Shown here piece after piece: positions 34,070 to 45,479 of a stretch of DNA of 64,000 nt (its first letter is position 1; each line of letters begins with the position of its first letter). The translations under genes and the position numbers were made by a program. Location: the NCBI GenBank assembly GCA_010015745.1, contig ML978168.1, positions 186,001 to 250,000 on the forward strand, read 5' to 3'. Under the pieces are notes generated by a model. The model made no database searches. It had not been told where the DNA came from and saw only the letters and a list, made by a program, of their open reading frames with translations. Origin of the DNA: Setomelanomma holmii (taxonomy: Eukaryota; Ascomycota; Dothideomycetes; Pleosporales; Phaeosphaeriaceae).

Positions 34070-34138
34070 GGAGGAGCATTACACTTCGACTCAAAAACTT
34101 CCTCGCAACCTCAATTGCATGGCCTTTGAAACTCGCAC

Positions 34139-36467
34139 ATGGCGTCTCAGATCCTCGCAAACGTTGCCAACGTCGCAGGAAAGGCAAAAGATATGACTGG
34201 CGCAAAGTCTACGAAGGTGGCTCAGCTTGCTGCCAGCACAAAAGATGTCCATGACAAGAGCTGGAAGATGACGAGCGATTACGGTGTTAAGCAGAACGAC
34301 ACCGACAACTGGCTGAAGGCGGCGAGCGATGATAAGCAAGGTCCCATGCTCTTGGAGGACCATTTTGCGCGAGAGAAGGTGAGCACAGCAAGAGACGAAT
34401 AGCTGCGAAAAGAGGCTGACAATCATAGATCCATCGCTTTGACCACGAGCGCATTCCAGAGCGCGTGGTTCATGCTCGCGGTTCCGGTGCCTTTGGGAAA
34501 TTTACACTTTTCGAATCCGCATCAGATGTAACCTCAGCCGGCGTGCTCACTGACACGTCGCGAGAGACGCCCGTCTTCCTGCGCTTTTCGACGGTGCTAG
34601 GTAGCCGCGGATCTGCTGACACAGTTCGCGATGTCCGTGGTTTTGCTTGCAAGTTCTACACCGAGGAGGGCAACTGGGACATTGTTGGCAACAACATCCC
34701 AGTCTTCTTCATCCAGGACGCGATGAAGTTCCCAGATGTGATTCACGCAGGCAAGCCGGAGCCGGACAATGAGATCCCACAGGCACAATCCGCACACAAC
34801 AACTTCTGGTAAGATCACCCCATATTGAAAAATGACAGCAGCTAATCATGAGCAGGGACTTCCAGTATATGCACTCAGAAGCAACTCACATGTTCTTCTG
34901 GGCTATGTCTGACAGGACCATCCCGCGGTCGTTCCGCATGATGCAGGGTTTCGGTGTCAATACGTTTACTCTCATCAATGACAAAGGTGAGAGGCATTTC
35001 GTCAAGTTCATCTTCACGCCCGAACTGGGTGTACACAGCTTTGTATGGGACGAGGCGTTGAAGATCGCCGGACAGGACCCAGACTTCCATCGCAAGGACT
35101 TGTGGATGGCCATCGACAGTGGCGCATATCCGAAGTGGAGGTTCGGTATCCAAGTCATCCCAGAAGGCAAAGAGGACGACTTCGATTTCGACATCCTCGA
35201 TGCCACAAAAGTTTGGCCCGAGGAGCTCGTACCCATCCGTTATATCGGGCAGCTGGAACTGAACAGAAATCCTGACGAGTTCTTCACGCAGACTGAGCAG
35301 GTTGCGTTCTGTACCGGCCACCTTGTTCCTGGCATCGGTCTCAGTGACGATCCACTTCTCCAGGGTCGCAATTTCTCGTACTCTGATACTCAGCTGTCAC
35401 GTCTCGGCGTCAATTGGCAGGAGCTTCCGATCAACAAGCCCGTATGCCCTGTTATGAACTTCAATCGCGACGGCGCTATGCGACACACTATCACCAAGGG
35501 TAAGGTCAACTATTGGCCAAACCGATTCGAAACTGTCCCACCTGCCAAGGCCGAGGAAGGTGCTTATATCGACTTCCCGGCGCAGGTAGCTGGAATCAAG
35601 GCTCGCCTACAGAGCAAGAAGTTCAAGGAGCACAAGAACCAGGCCGAGCTGTTCTATAACTCCCTCTCTGAGCCCGAGAAGATACACGCCATGAATGCAT
35701 TTGCCTTTGAGCTTGATCACTGCGACGACCCCATCGTATACAACCGTATCTGCGATCGTCTGTGCGAAATCGACCTTGAGCTAGCCCAAAAGGTCTCCGA
35801 GATGGTAGGCGGCGACATCCCGACCGAGCAAACACGACCAAAGCACAACAAGAAAGCCAAAGGCCTGTCGCAGCTCGAGTACATGCCCGAGACTCCGACT
35901 ATCGCGACTCGAATGGTCGCCATTCTCATCGCTGATGGTTACGATCAAGTCGCCTACAATGGCATCAAAGCTGCTCTCACTGCTGCTGGTGCGCTGCCAT
36001 TTACCATTAGCCCAAGGCGAAACAAGATCTATGCCGACGGCCAAGACAAGAGTTCTGGCGGCGTGCAAGCAGATCATCATCTCGAAGGCATGCGCTCCAC
36101 CATGTTTGACAGCGTCTTCGTCCCAGGTGGCGCCAAATCTGTCGAGACACTCTGCAAGAACGGCCGCGCTGTGCACTGGGTCCGCGAGGCCTTTGGCCAT
36201 CTCAAGGCTATTGGTGCTACTGGCGAGGCGATCGATTTTGTCCGCCAAGCCGTTGATCTGCCTGGCATGCAGTTCTCGACTGCTGGCGATGTGGTCGAGA
36301 GCTATGGTGTTGTGACCGCGAGCCAGGTGCAGCCGGAGAGCTTCAAGGAAGCGGTCAAGATGGCAAAGGGTGCGGCGGACTTTGTGAGCGCGTACACGTT
36401 TGCGATTTCGCAACATAAGAACTTTGATCGTGAGCTTGCTGGGCTGAATGCTATGGTGGCTTACTAG
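34139..36467 (+). CDS. Large-subunit catalase (clade 2, HPII/CatA-like)
   Basis: Haem catalase that breaks hydrogen peroxide into water and oxygen. Exons 34139-34378, 34429-34808 and 34856-36467, with introns of 50 and 47 nt, give 743 residues. Active-site histidine in VVHARGSGAFG (about residue 95), asparagine in NNIPVFFIQDA, and the proximal haem tyrosine in GRNFSYSDTQLSRLG (about 382). The C-terminal 180 residues, from RMVAILIADGYDQVAYNGI to AYTFAISQHKNFDREL, form the flavodoxin/DJ-1-like domain found only in large-subunit catalases. There is no obvious signal peptide, so it is likely the intracellular or spore type. Every splice join is in phase and the gene is intact. CRE-type sites upstream suggest stress control. 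Confidence 0.93.
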
Positions 36468-36931
36468 ACGGAGTTGCCAGAACATTGATGCTAGGGAAGG
36501 TTGCCGTCCGACATGAACAAGGCGCTGGGTAGGCTTTGAAAGCTCACAAGAATGAGACCAATGAATATCTCCTCGATTGGAATCGTCTTAACTATCATCG
36601 TGCTCATGTTATGGCTGCTCGCAAGTTCGTGTACTTTGTCTCTGGCTCATCTATGCAATTCTGCAGCCAAACCTCGGGTAGTGTTGGTGTGGCTGCGGTC
36701 ATTGGCTGCTTTAGGGCTCAAATTGATGTAGATAACGGTAACACCGCTAAAGAACCGCTCTGCAAGAGGTTGGTGAAAGTAAATCGAAAATGACATGCTA
36801 ATCATCCCAGCCTTCATAGGATCAATAATGCCAGGGCATTTTGTAGAGATCTATTCTATTGTAGGTCAGCTTCTCATGAATACAACACGCTATGTAGCTT
36901 TGCTTGAACCGCTGTTGTTGTCTCTTTCCCC
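36468..36931. other. Intergenic between catalase and HET gene 2
   Basis: 464 nt between convergent genes, no features seen. Confidence 0.4.
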
Positions 36932-39276
36932 TCAGTCTTCATCATAATCTGCCCCCCTCTTCCGCTTGCGATTCCTTGCCACGCGATCGGCACCTCCATT
37001 GACTTCCAAGATGCCCGGCACTGGAAACACATACTCCTTCATGTGTTTCCCTTCGAAAGCACACACACCATTAACCCATCCATAACTTCTCAAAAACCCG
37101 CGCCCTCCGCTGATATCTCGGTCTGTTCTTTGTCCCTTGTTATCGAAAGCCGCAATTTGCAAGCTTGCCCAACTCTCTTGCGCAAACTTGCTTGTTGGAT
37201 TATTCCAGCTGACAAAGATTGTCGGAGTAGGTGTCTGACTTCCTGTAAACTTGTTCCTGGCGTGGTCAGTGGCCCAGCCGTTAGGCTCAGGTTTCACGAA
37301 TATGGCAGCAGGTTTCGCGTTGTCGTTGCTAGAGGCAAGTCGTGCTAGATGAAGCTCATCGCCACCGAGCAAGGCCCGACTCACGACTGACATCATATCT
37401 AAGGCGAGCGTGTCCGATCTTGTCAGAGGCTGTCGTGGATCTCGATCTCGTTTCAGTTTGCGTTCCAGGTACTCAGCGAGTGCACTGCCTGGCCAGATAT
37501 CTTCCAGCTTCTCGATCAATGCTTCGATGATGTTGTGAGCAAGCAGATCGAGATGGTGGTCTTGAGGTTTTTTCCAAGTTTTCTTCTCGCGCAACAGCTC
37601 CCGAATCTCAAATTTATTGAGTCGCACTGTATTGCGCCACGAACCACGCCTGTCTGAGTTGGTGCAGGGCAGCAATTTGAAGAGAAAGCCCCTGGTTTCG
37701 ACGCCTCTACGGGTGATCTTTGGTGATATCATGCGACACTTAGAGATAAAGCTTTGCTGATGTTGAAGGCTTGGGGCGTTGAAGAGATATTCGCACCGCT
37801 CAAGGTATTTGGGGAGCGTACAATTCATGATGTCTTGCTCAGATGGCAAGTCTTCATACTCGCTGGTGCGTAGGATCTCGCCATTCATGAGGATGAGTGC
37901 GAACAAAATTGCAGAGAGACCGAAGCTTTCTGCCCTCACAAGTGGCGAGCTATCGCTAATGTCCAGACGTTCTGTAAACCTTAGCGCATTTGCTAGTATA
38001 GGGACCCGATCCTTATCGTGTTCCAGTGATCGACTGCGAATGTCATCGAGCACACTTTTCGTCATGGTAGGGTATAAAGAGATGTAGGTATGATTGCGCT
38101 TTGTGTTGGCTTTTGGACTGCGGGTACCGTGGGTAAGAACCCTGCTGCCGGAACCGACCAGATCGCGATTTCGTTGAGCGGTGCAAGATTTGTAGACCCT
38201 CTTGTTGTATATATTGTATTGCTTCGCTCTGCTCAATAATTCCTTTATTGACCGGTTCCTCTTGCCCTTAGGGTGGGCCTTATGGAACAGTGTCACAGCT
38301 TTTCTGAAGTCTGCGACGCAGACTTGAAGCTCGCCCGCAACGCTACCAAAGTCATAACCTGAGCCGCGCTCGAAATGCTTGCTGCAAGGTATGAGAAGCT
38401 CCATGCGGGCTGACGCTAAGTGGTCTTCTTGGAAACTGGACATCGAGGCGTCATATCAGCAGTAATCGTACTCACACCACGAATACACACTTACATCCAA
38501 CCGCGCGACCATCGGGGGTCGCTGAGAATTCGTGCTATGACTTTGTGCACGCCCGCAAGCTTGTTCGTTGACTTGAATTTTGGTGTGACAGTATCGCTTG
38601 GATTGACGAAGATATCCCGGTTGAGAAAACTTGAGAGGATGCGAACATCTTCCTCAGTCATAAAAGGGGTGGAAAGAAGTCCAACGGACCATGTACTGTC
38701 TCCATACACGACGTCCATCATCTGTACACCATGCTCATGGTCATGTGGATAGAGGTGTTCATCTCCCTCTCTCTGATAAATACACTCTTTGTCGATCCAA
38801 AGCTTGGTGATTTCCTTCTCTTGAGCGAACATGATGACGCGCTCCAGGTACTGATCAGGGAAGTCGCTTTTATGGGATTGTTGACCTGGCCGCTCGATCA
38901 TGTAATTGAATAAGGGCCGAAAGCTATCATCTCCTGAGGGTGCCTCGAGTTGTGTCGGCCATCTCCATGAGACAGCAATATATCTGACGTTGCCAGTATC
39001 ATTGTTGCGATTGGTGATGTGTATGGTACAATGTTCCTTCGGCGGCTCACTCAGCCTTGCTTGGAAAGAAATGTTTGAGCAGCTGCGTTGCCGCCTGGCC
39101 CTTTCAATTAGCAAGTTCGGCACCTCCGATATGTCGAGAAAACGGAGGTTCTCCACCCATTCCTCCGCAGCTGCGCGATCGTCCCAATACCGTGTAATGT
39201 CAATTACTTGCTGGCCAAGTGCGACATTGTCACCATCGAAGATCTCTCCAAACGTCATATTGAGGTCGTTCTTCAT
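36932..39276 (-). CDS. HET-domain protein 2 (intact member of a tandem pair)
   Basis: HET-family protein, probably an effector of non-self recognition. Exons 38495-39276 and 36932-38435 with a 59-nt intron (GTAAGT to CAG) give 761 residues. N-terminal MKNDLNMTFGEIF is shared with HET gene 3. HET blocks are YIAVSWRWPTQLE, KLWIDKECIYQ, GVQMMDVVYGDSTWSVGLLS and, across the intron, DPRWSRGW-IFQEDHLASARMELLIPCS. The long C-terminal region (GELQVCVADFRKAV, ILANALRFTERLD, FALILMNGEILR, GWVNGVCAFEGKHMKEYVFP) is also shared with gene 3 and has no family name I know. The C-terminus is basic (RNRKRKRGADY), a possible nuclear signal. The open frame contrasts with its dead neighbour. Confidence 0.85.
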
Positions 39277-39525
39277 CGCGACTTAATGAACGGCAAGCCA
39301 AATTCTCCGCTACAAGAACGATGTGTGCAGCGTTGAGACGCAGGAAGAAGACTTGCCCGAAGCGGGGAGGGGTCGACGAGGACGCGTCTGTCAGCCGCAT
39401 CTATGCCACGCGTCTGCATGTGCATGGCTGTGCACAGCCTTGCTGCACTCAACACGCCCGACAATCACTTTTGAGTGTTACAAGTGTTACGAGCAGATAG
39501 AGAGTGTCTCAGGTCAAGAGCGCTT

Positions 39526-39740
39526 ATAGATTTCAACAAGTATGCATACTTTCCAAGGAAACATTCATCTACAACTACGCCTCAGTCTGTGCCCTCAACG
39601 CAGGACATGCAATTGATGATCATTGAAAATAAATGGCACGACGACTATAAAGTGAGGGTTTGCAAGTAGTAAATTGCAGAAGCAAGAGCTGATGCTATTG
39701 GTAGCCTCGGGGTCGAGCACCACTGGCTAGCGCACCGTAG
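39526..39740 (+). pseudogene. Relic of the 3' end of an SDR gene
   Basis: The frame here ends TQDMQLMIIENKWHDDYKV, nearly the last residues of the SDR at 10372-11455 (TQDTQLVIIEDKWRDDYKV). Resemblance continues for some tens of bases past the stop (GAGCACCA...GCTAGC). Only the last coding part and some 3' flank remain; the Rossmann fold is absent. In a 66-nt hand alignment 9 of 13 differences are C to T or G to A in the relic. It lies in the gap between two HET genes. Confidence 0.65.
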
Positions 39741-39868
39741 AAAATGCGTTGAGAGATTGGCTGGTGGGAGTTCTGCACCTAAAGTCCAAGATGGATAGCC
39801 GACACTATGCAGTCTCAGTCTCGTCATAAAGTGTTTGCCATCCTCGAGCATGGTTTCTAAAGCTTGTC

Positions 39869-42081
39869 CTAGCTACCTTCATCATGCAGACTGGATGCCC
39901 TCTTCCTCATTTGTCCAGCACTATTCATGTCGCCAGATACTGGCTTATGAACCTCCGACCCTTGCACACCCTCGTCCTGCTTTTCATATCGTGTGTGATG
40001 CCCATGATTCATGAACGGGAATACACAAGTGGTCATTAGTGTCTTTCTAGCATCCCAGACACCGTGGACCCATCCTATATCTTTCAAAAGGTAGCTTTGT
40101 CCATCGCGCTTGCCTTCAAGTAAGGATGCACTGCCATCGACCTCGATGACCTCGATGCTCGCTAGTCTTTCTTGGTTTGGCGAAGTTCTTCGATTCTCCC
40201 AACTGGTGAACACGAAGACAGGTGATTCTGGGCTATTGTGGAAATGCGTCCCCCAATGTTGTCCTCCATGAGGTGCGATGAAGATCGTGAACGGTGGGCT
40301 GTCCTCGGTCTCCGATTGCAAACGCGCGAGGTATAGATCATGGCATTCAGCCAGCGCATCGACTAAGGCTGCGAACATCTTCAGGACCACTTGTGACACG
40401 GCATTGTCCTTTCCACGAGCACGCGGGTCTCGGTCGATGTCTAGACTCTGTTGTATGAGATCTACAAGCCCACAATTGGTCCAAAATGACTGGAGATCAG
40501 AGATGATGCCTCCAACGATGGCTTGCTGCAATGCATTCAGTATACTGTGAGATTCTCGCGAGAATTTTGCGTCAGGTTCATTCCATGTATCCCATGCCAA
40601 CGTCACCGTGTAACGCAGCTTCAATTTGTAAAGGAATCGCAGGTCAAGCCCTTCGGGTTCACCAGTGCAGAACAACCAACCTTGGGTTTCGATACCTAAC
40701 CCGGTGATTTGAGGTATTTGAACCGGCAGTGATCGAGGAATTACTGCCCCCTCCCACGATATGGGGGCGTGAAGTGTTTCTCGGTGCGCTGTAGAAATGA
40801 TTCGAGATTAAGATCTAAAATTTCTCCAGAGATCCAGACGTCGCGATAGTACTGCATTTCCCCATTTAAAAGGATGAGAGCCAATAAGGCGGCCGACAAG
40901 CTATATCTATCATCCGTAACAAGGTGTGACGTGTCGCTAGTGTCCAAACGTGCGGAAAATCTCAAGGCATTTGCGAGAATCGCGATTCTGTCATGCTCGG
41001 TTGTAATGGATCGGCTGCAGATGTCAATAACCACGTTATGCGTGATGGTCGAGCTCTCTCCGTATAGAACATTGTTGTATGTCTTGTATCGTTTGGCTTT
41101 CTGTAGCATCTCTTGCTGCGGCCATCGTTCCAACTCCAGCCCAGGTTGTGCTAGACAAAATGCAGTGACGCATTCTCTGAAGCGCGACACGTTGACCTGG
41201 AGCTCCCCAGGTATGAGACCAAAGTCGAAGTCTTTACCGATATCGATATGTGGCGAGCAGGGTATAAGAAGGACCATACGGTATGAAGCGAGATAATCCT
41301 CCTGGAAGATCCACGCACGATTCTACCGCCGGTCACTCAGAACAGTCAACATGACCATTTGCACCTTCGGTCCGTCGACCCATGACTTCAGTTCGGGACA
41401 TCCGTCGTCACCGTCACCAAGCATGTCTCCACGAAGTAATTGCGCCAGAGTGTCGATTTCGTCCTGGTGCATGAGCGGAGAGGTCAGTAGTCCGACAGCC
41501 TTAGTAGCCGTCTCGTATACAAGGTCCATCACTTGCACACCAAGCTCTTTGTCGTGGGCCTCTTCTTGATATATGCATTCTCTGTCAACCCATATCCGAT
41601 TGATGCCAAAGCTCTGAGCCAATAAGATGACTCGATCCATGTATCGGTCTGGAAATGAGCTCCGATGCTGTGATCCTCCAGGGCGCCGGATGTAGTACTC
41701 AAAGGATTCCTGGATAGAGGCACCCGATGGCGCACACTCATTGCGACTCGACCATTTCCACGACACTGCAAAATAGGCTGGTGCCATACCTTCAGCATCT
41801 GCAGGTTGCTCGATGATAGAAATTGAAAGAGGCGGCCTGAAGCCCGGCTTATATACGAGATGGTTGTCGACATCATAAAACGAAGAGTGTACGTCGCGCT
41901 CGCTGCGCAATGCTGCGAGATTCGGAACATTGGAGATATCCAGGAAGCGTAATTTCCGGAACCATTCTAGAGACCTATGTCTGTCTGCTCGATGATGTTG
42001 AATCTCAATAAGCTAATCACGTTAAGCTGAGATGTCGTGGTTGAAGATCTCGCCAAAAGTCCTGTGGAGATCGTTCTTCAT
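39869..42081 (-). pseudogene. HET-domain gene 3, dead paralogue of gene 2
   Basis: Same order of parts as gene 2: MKNDLHRTFGEIF, LRFLDISNVPNL, YFAVSWKWSS, RIWVDRECIYQ, GVQVMDLVYETATKAVGLLTSP, AWIFQEDYLASYRMVLLIPCSP, ILANALRFSARLDTSD, LLALILLNGEM and DIGWVHGVWDARK. Lesions: TAA at 42022-42024, TAG at 42013-42015, TAG at 41323-41325 where gene 2 has Trp (DPRW), and a one-base frame change near 40745-40760. The intron that splits the Ile codon of W-IFQED in gene 2 is absent here; the coding sequence is continuous. Stops at a Trp and a Gln position are explained by G:C to A:T change. Non-functional. Confidence 0.85.
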
Positions 42082-42394
42082 CGTGTCTCTCTCGGCTAGC
42101 GACCGTTTGAGACTTGGACATAATGGTAGCACAGCTATGCGGTGATGATGGCGACGGGGTAGAAGGGGAAGGCTGACAGGAAGAGGCTGGGTATGTTTGG
42201 GTCGCGCTAGCGGGACGCGAGCTGGGAGGCGCAGACACGGTCCACCAATTGCCGTCTCAGGCAACAACTACCCTGAAGCTCAATTCAGGACATTCGAACG
42301 ATCAGTTGAGATCGTGAGGATGCATGGCAAGCAACGAGATCGAATTGTTTTGTGATTTTAGCAGAGTATATGCTGGTCCACCACCGTTCACCAT

Positions 42395-43010
42395 CTACAA
42401 CTTTGTACCAGTCTGTGCCTTCTTCAATATGGGGTCTAGTTTTGTAGCTTTCATTACATCCCCCTTGACCTTCAACTTCCCACTCATAAACAGCTTCTGC
42501 GCATTCGCCTTGCCCGCAACCAAGCTCCCAAAGTCCTTGTCGCTCAGCACCAACGTAACTGCAGCCTTCTTGCCTTCCGGCGCAGCGCCCTTGCCGACCG
42601 TGCCGCTCTCCTTCAAGTCAATGTACCATGACTCTTCCTTCCCGGCGTTCTTGAGTTGAAAGGAGAAGATGGCACCGCCCTTTTTGATGGCGTCTTTGCG
42701 GTCGGCATCGGAGGCGGAAAGGGAGCGCGCGATTTCGTCGAAGGCGGCTGAGGAGGGGAAGTCGTCTGGGTTGGGTTGTCAGAAAGAGGAGCTTTGGGGA
42801 CGGATGTTGATAGAATGTGCATGTGAAGCGGAATGCTGAGTTTGGGTGTTGATGCCCTTCGCAAGGAAGGTTGCTACTGCTTGCGTTGGCTCCTCTGTCG
42901 ATGCGCCTTCTGAGCTGCCCACCCCATCATTCATACTGACGGCCCGCAAACTTCGCAAGATCATTTCACCAGCCACATGGAGCTTACTACTTACCAGATT
43001 TGAGAGACAT
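42395..43010 (-). CDS. Sterol carrier protein 2 (SCP2) domain protein
   Basis: Small lipid-transfer protein of the SCP2 family, often peroxisomal. Exon 1 is only 16 nt (42995-43010) and encodes MSLKS plus one base. A 229-nt intron (GTAAGT to CCCAG) follows, then exon 2 (42395-42765). The product is 128 residues: MSLKSDDFPSSAAFDEIA, then AIFSFQLKNAGKEESWYIDLK, AAVTLVLSDKDFGSLVAGKANAQKLFMSGKLKVKGD and a C-terminal KAQTGTKL. The MSLK-DDFPSSAAFD start is the usual fungal one and fixes the exon 1 position. The last three residues, TKL, are close to but not a standard SKL peroxisomal signal. Intact. Confidence 0.85.
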
Positions 43011-43816
43011 TCTGATGATGCGATTGATGTAGCTAAGGCAACCTCGATGTTGAAGGAGCTACAGAGATGGTATGATAAGAGTCGCGAAGGTAAGGACAGC
43101 AGTGTGATATGACGTTTGCGGAGAGAAAGGGAGCTCGGAAGTTGGTAGATATGGGGTATTTGAACTACTCGGAGGCTTGTGACAATGATGCCAGCATGTC
43201 CGCGCCAAATCCGGGGAAACATGTGAATGCGATCAGCCAAGGCGCTAAAGCACACGCCGAGGCATGACGCCGCAGCAGATGAGCACGTGGACTTTCGATT
43301 CACCCGTGCGTTACGCTAGTTGCATTTTGATGTGTGGTCGCGATTCATGTCTTTACACGGTGCACATGTGCAGACCTGTCGTCTCAGATGCGATATGCTT
43401 TGTGAGCATGTTACACACACTAGGAACCTGGAAGTCTGTCCGCACAGCTCGTTGAACGAACTGTCATAAGTTGCGAAGGAGAATAGCACTTATAGTAATG
43501 GGCATCACGAAGGCATACACCTACAAAGAAGCATACAGATGGAGAGACACTAAGAAATTATCATTCAAGGATCGTGACTATGCTACATCGCATCATAAGT
43601 ACAAACATATATCGTAATGTATGATCATGAAAGGCCGTAATTGGACATAAAAGAGCGTGACGGTCATCATCTCGGGACTCGACCAAAACAAAAATAAGAA
43701 TGGAAACCACCATCCCACAAAACGCCATCGGGGGTATCAACCGTGCTAACCTTGACACGACACAGTCCCAACGCCAGCCCAAGCAAGTACAGTACCTTAC
43801 GAGGGACAGACACCCC
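43011..43816. other. Intergenic, no gene seen
   Basis: Between the divergent upstream side of SCP2 and the F-box gene 3' end. Short unconvincing frames only. Confidence 0.4.
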
Positions 43817-45479
43817 TCACTTCCACGCCGACAACCTCAAGAATCGCTTCATATGGTCTCCACCAAGCCAGCTCTCCTTGCCCACCGGGCTCTTCTTCAG
43901 CGTGCGATTCGGCTTACTCAACCACCTCGACAGCGCGTGCGCCCTCCTATCCGCACCACTAACCTCCTCAATCGCAGCATCAACCTCCTCCAACAACGGG
44001 CCCATGATTCTTGGCTCACAGTCCACCGGACTCAACATGATCGGGACGTCCATGACTTCTTCCTGGTTGCGTTTCCAGCGATCACTACCCGCGATGTACG
44101 TTAGCGGTTCGAGCGCTTGATCCCAGTCGCCCTCTCGCAGCTTGACGTCTTCAAAGTTGAATTCCACGAGCGAGGATTTGTGCCGCGTGATAAAGTCGCT
44201 GATCTGACCTGCGTCCATGACGGCGTTTTCGAGCTCCATGTACCGGAGGCGCAAGAATTTGAGGGGCCGCGGGCCGCTGGTGCGTCCGCGCATCGACGGG
44301 TGCACGCATGAGTCTTCGATGGGGAGCATGCAGGGCTCTTTGTCGAGGGACAGGGGGGAGGGGCCGCGGGTGCCTTTCCAGCGAAAGAAGAGGCGTGTGA
44401 GGGAGCGGGAAAGGGTGCGCAGGTAGGCGTGGAGGATGCGGAGGTGTTCGAGGGATTGGGATCGGATGCGCACGGAGGTTGAGGACATGGGGATGGATTC
44501 CATGCAGATTGATAGACGGTGGATTTGACCCCAGCGCTTTGCAGATGACGCAGTGCTGCCGAAGCCGTGCATCGGATGAAGGTACAAAAGGCCGCCGGGG
44601 TGGATGGGATGAAGGGATAACGAGGATAGCGAGTATAGTGGTGCGCGCTCGACGGCGATGCGGAGTGAGATTAGGGCGTAGTCTATTGCGCTCCGGCAGT
44701 TTCGGGGTGCATTGCTAAACCCTGGACATGAGATCTTGAGGTGTGTGAGGCTGATGAGTTCGGAGAAGGCTGATACAAAGGCAGGCACATTTGTGGCGGC
44801 ATGGAATAGCGGTGGGTATTGCTTGACAAGGAGATCTTGCATCTCCCAAGATCCGTACTTTGGTGTCTTGTCCTTGGCTGGACCGTTTTGGGTGCTTTGG
44901 ATTTGTGGTTCGTAATTGAACTTCATCTCCTCCCCAGTCTGTGGGTTCACAATGGGCGGAAGGAACGTATCTGGGGTGTGTGGCATATGGAAGGTGAAGG
45001 TCTTGACATGCCGGCCTACCCTTGAGAGTGCTTCAATGCGCGCCGGCTTGGAAAAGGTTGAAGTCTTGAAGGTCGAAGTAATAGATTCGAATAGTCGTGG
45101 CGCAGCACGCGACGAAAAGTCATGGCAGACAAGACGTAGGTTGGCAAGGTCATCTGATTCCAGGTGTTCCAGTAGGGTCTCGCGGCATGGATCGTTCAGC
45201 CAGAAGCGCAAGAAGACAGAGCTTGTTGAGAGGACCAAGTTGCATATTGAGCTGTTTGAGCGCGTCGCTTGTTGTTGTTGTCAATGTCAATTCGAGATGG
45301 AACGCGCAAGAGGTCTTACATCGTCCATCGATTGTAGTCGCAGGCGTCAGCGGAATCTCACCAAATAGCAACTTCGAGCTCGCGCGCGACACGTTCGTTG
45401 CTGCGCTGGCGTAGCTGCTTTGGCTTTCGCCTGAGTAAGATCGCTTTAGCGACGGTGGATGCGGTCGCTGGGAGTACAT
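43817..45479 (-). CDS. F-box protein
   Basis: Probable substrate adaptor of an SCF ubiquitin ligase. Exon 1 (45320-45479) begins MYSQRPHPPSLKRSYSGES. A 52-nt intron (GTAAGA to CAACAAG, 45268-45319) is needed to join ATTIDGR to the frame that carries the F-box. Exon 2 is 43817-45267 and the total is 536 residues. The F-box-like helix region is DPCRETLLEHLESDDLANL followed by RLVCHDFSSRAAPRLFESI (about residues 80-118). The long C-terminal part alternates leucine-rich helices and loops, as in fungal F-box proteins of unknown target. The frame is open and all joins are in phase. An earlier in-frame ATG at 45656 is possible. Confidence 0.75.

Noticed and set aside
42846..43112. 88-codon plus-strand frame with helical-looking sequence
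   Set aside because: It overlaps the first exon and long intron of the SCP2 gene on the other strand, whose model is strongly supported.
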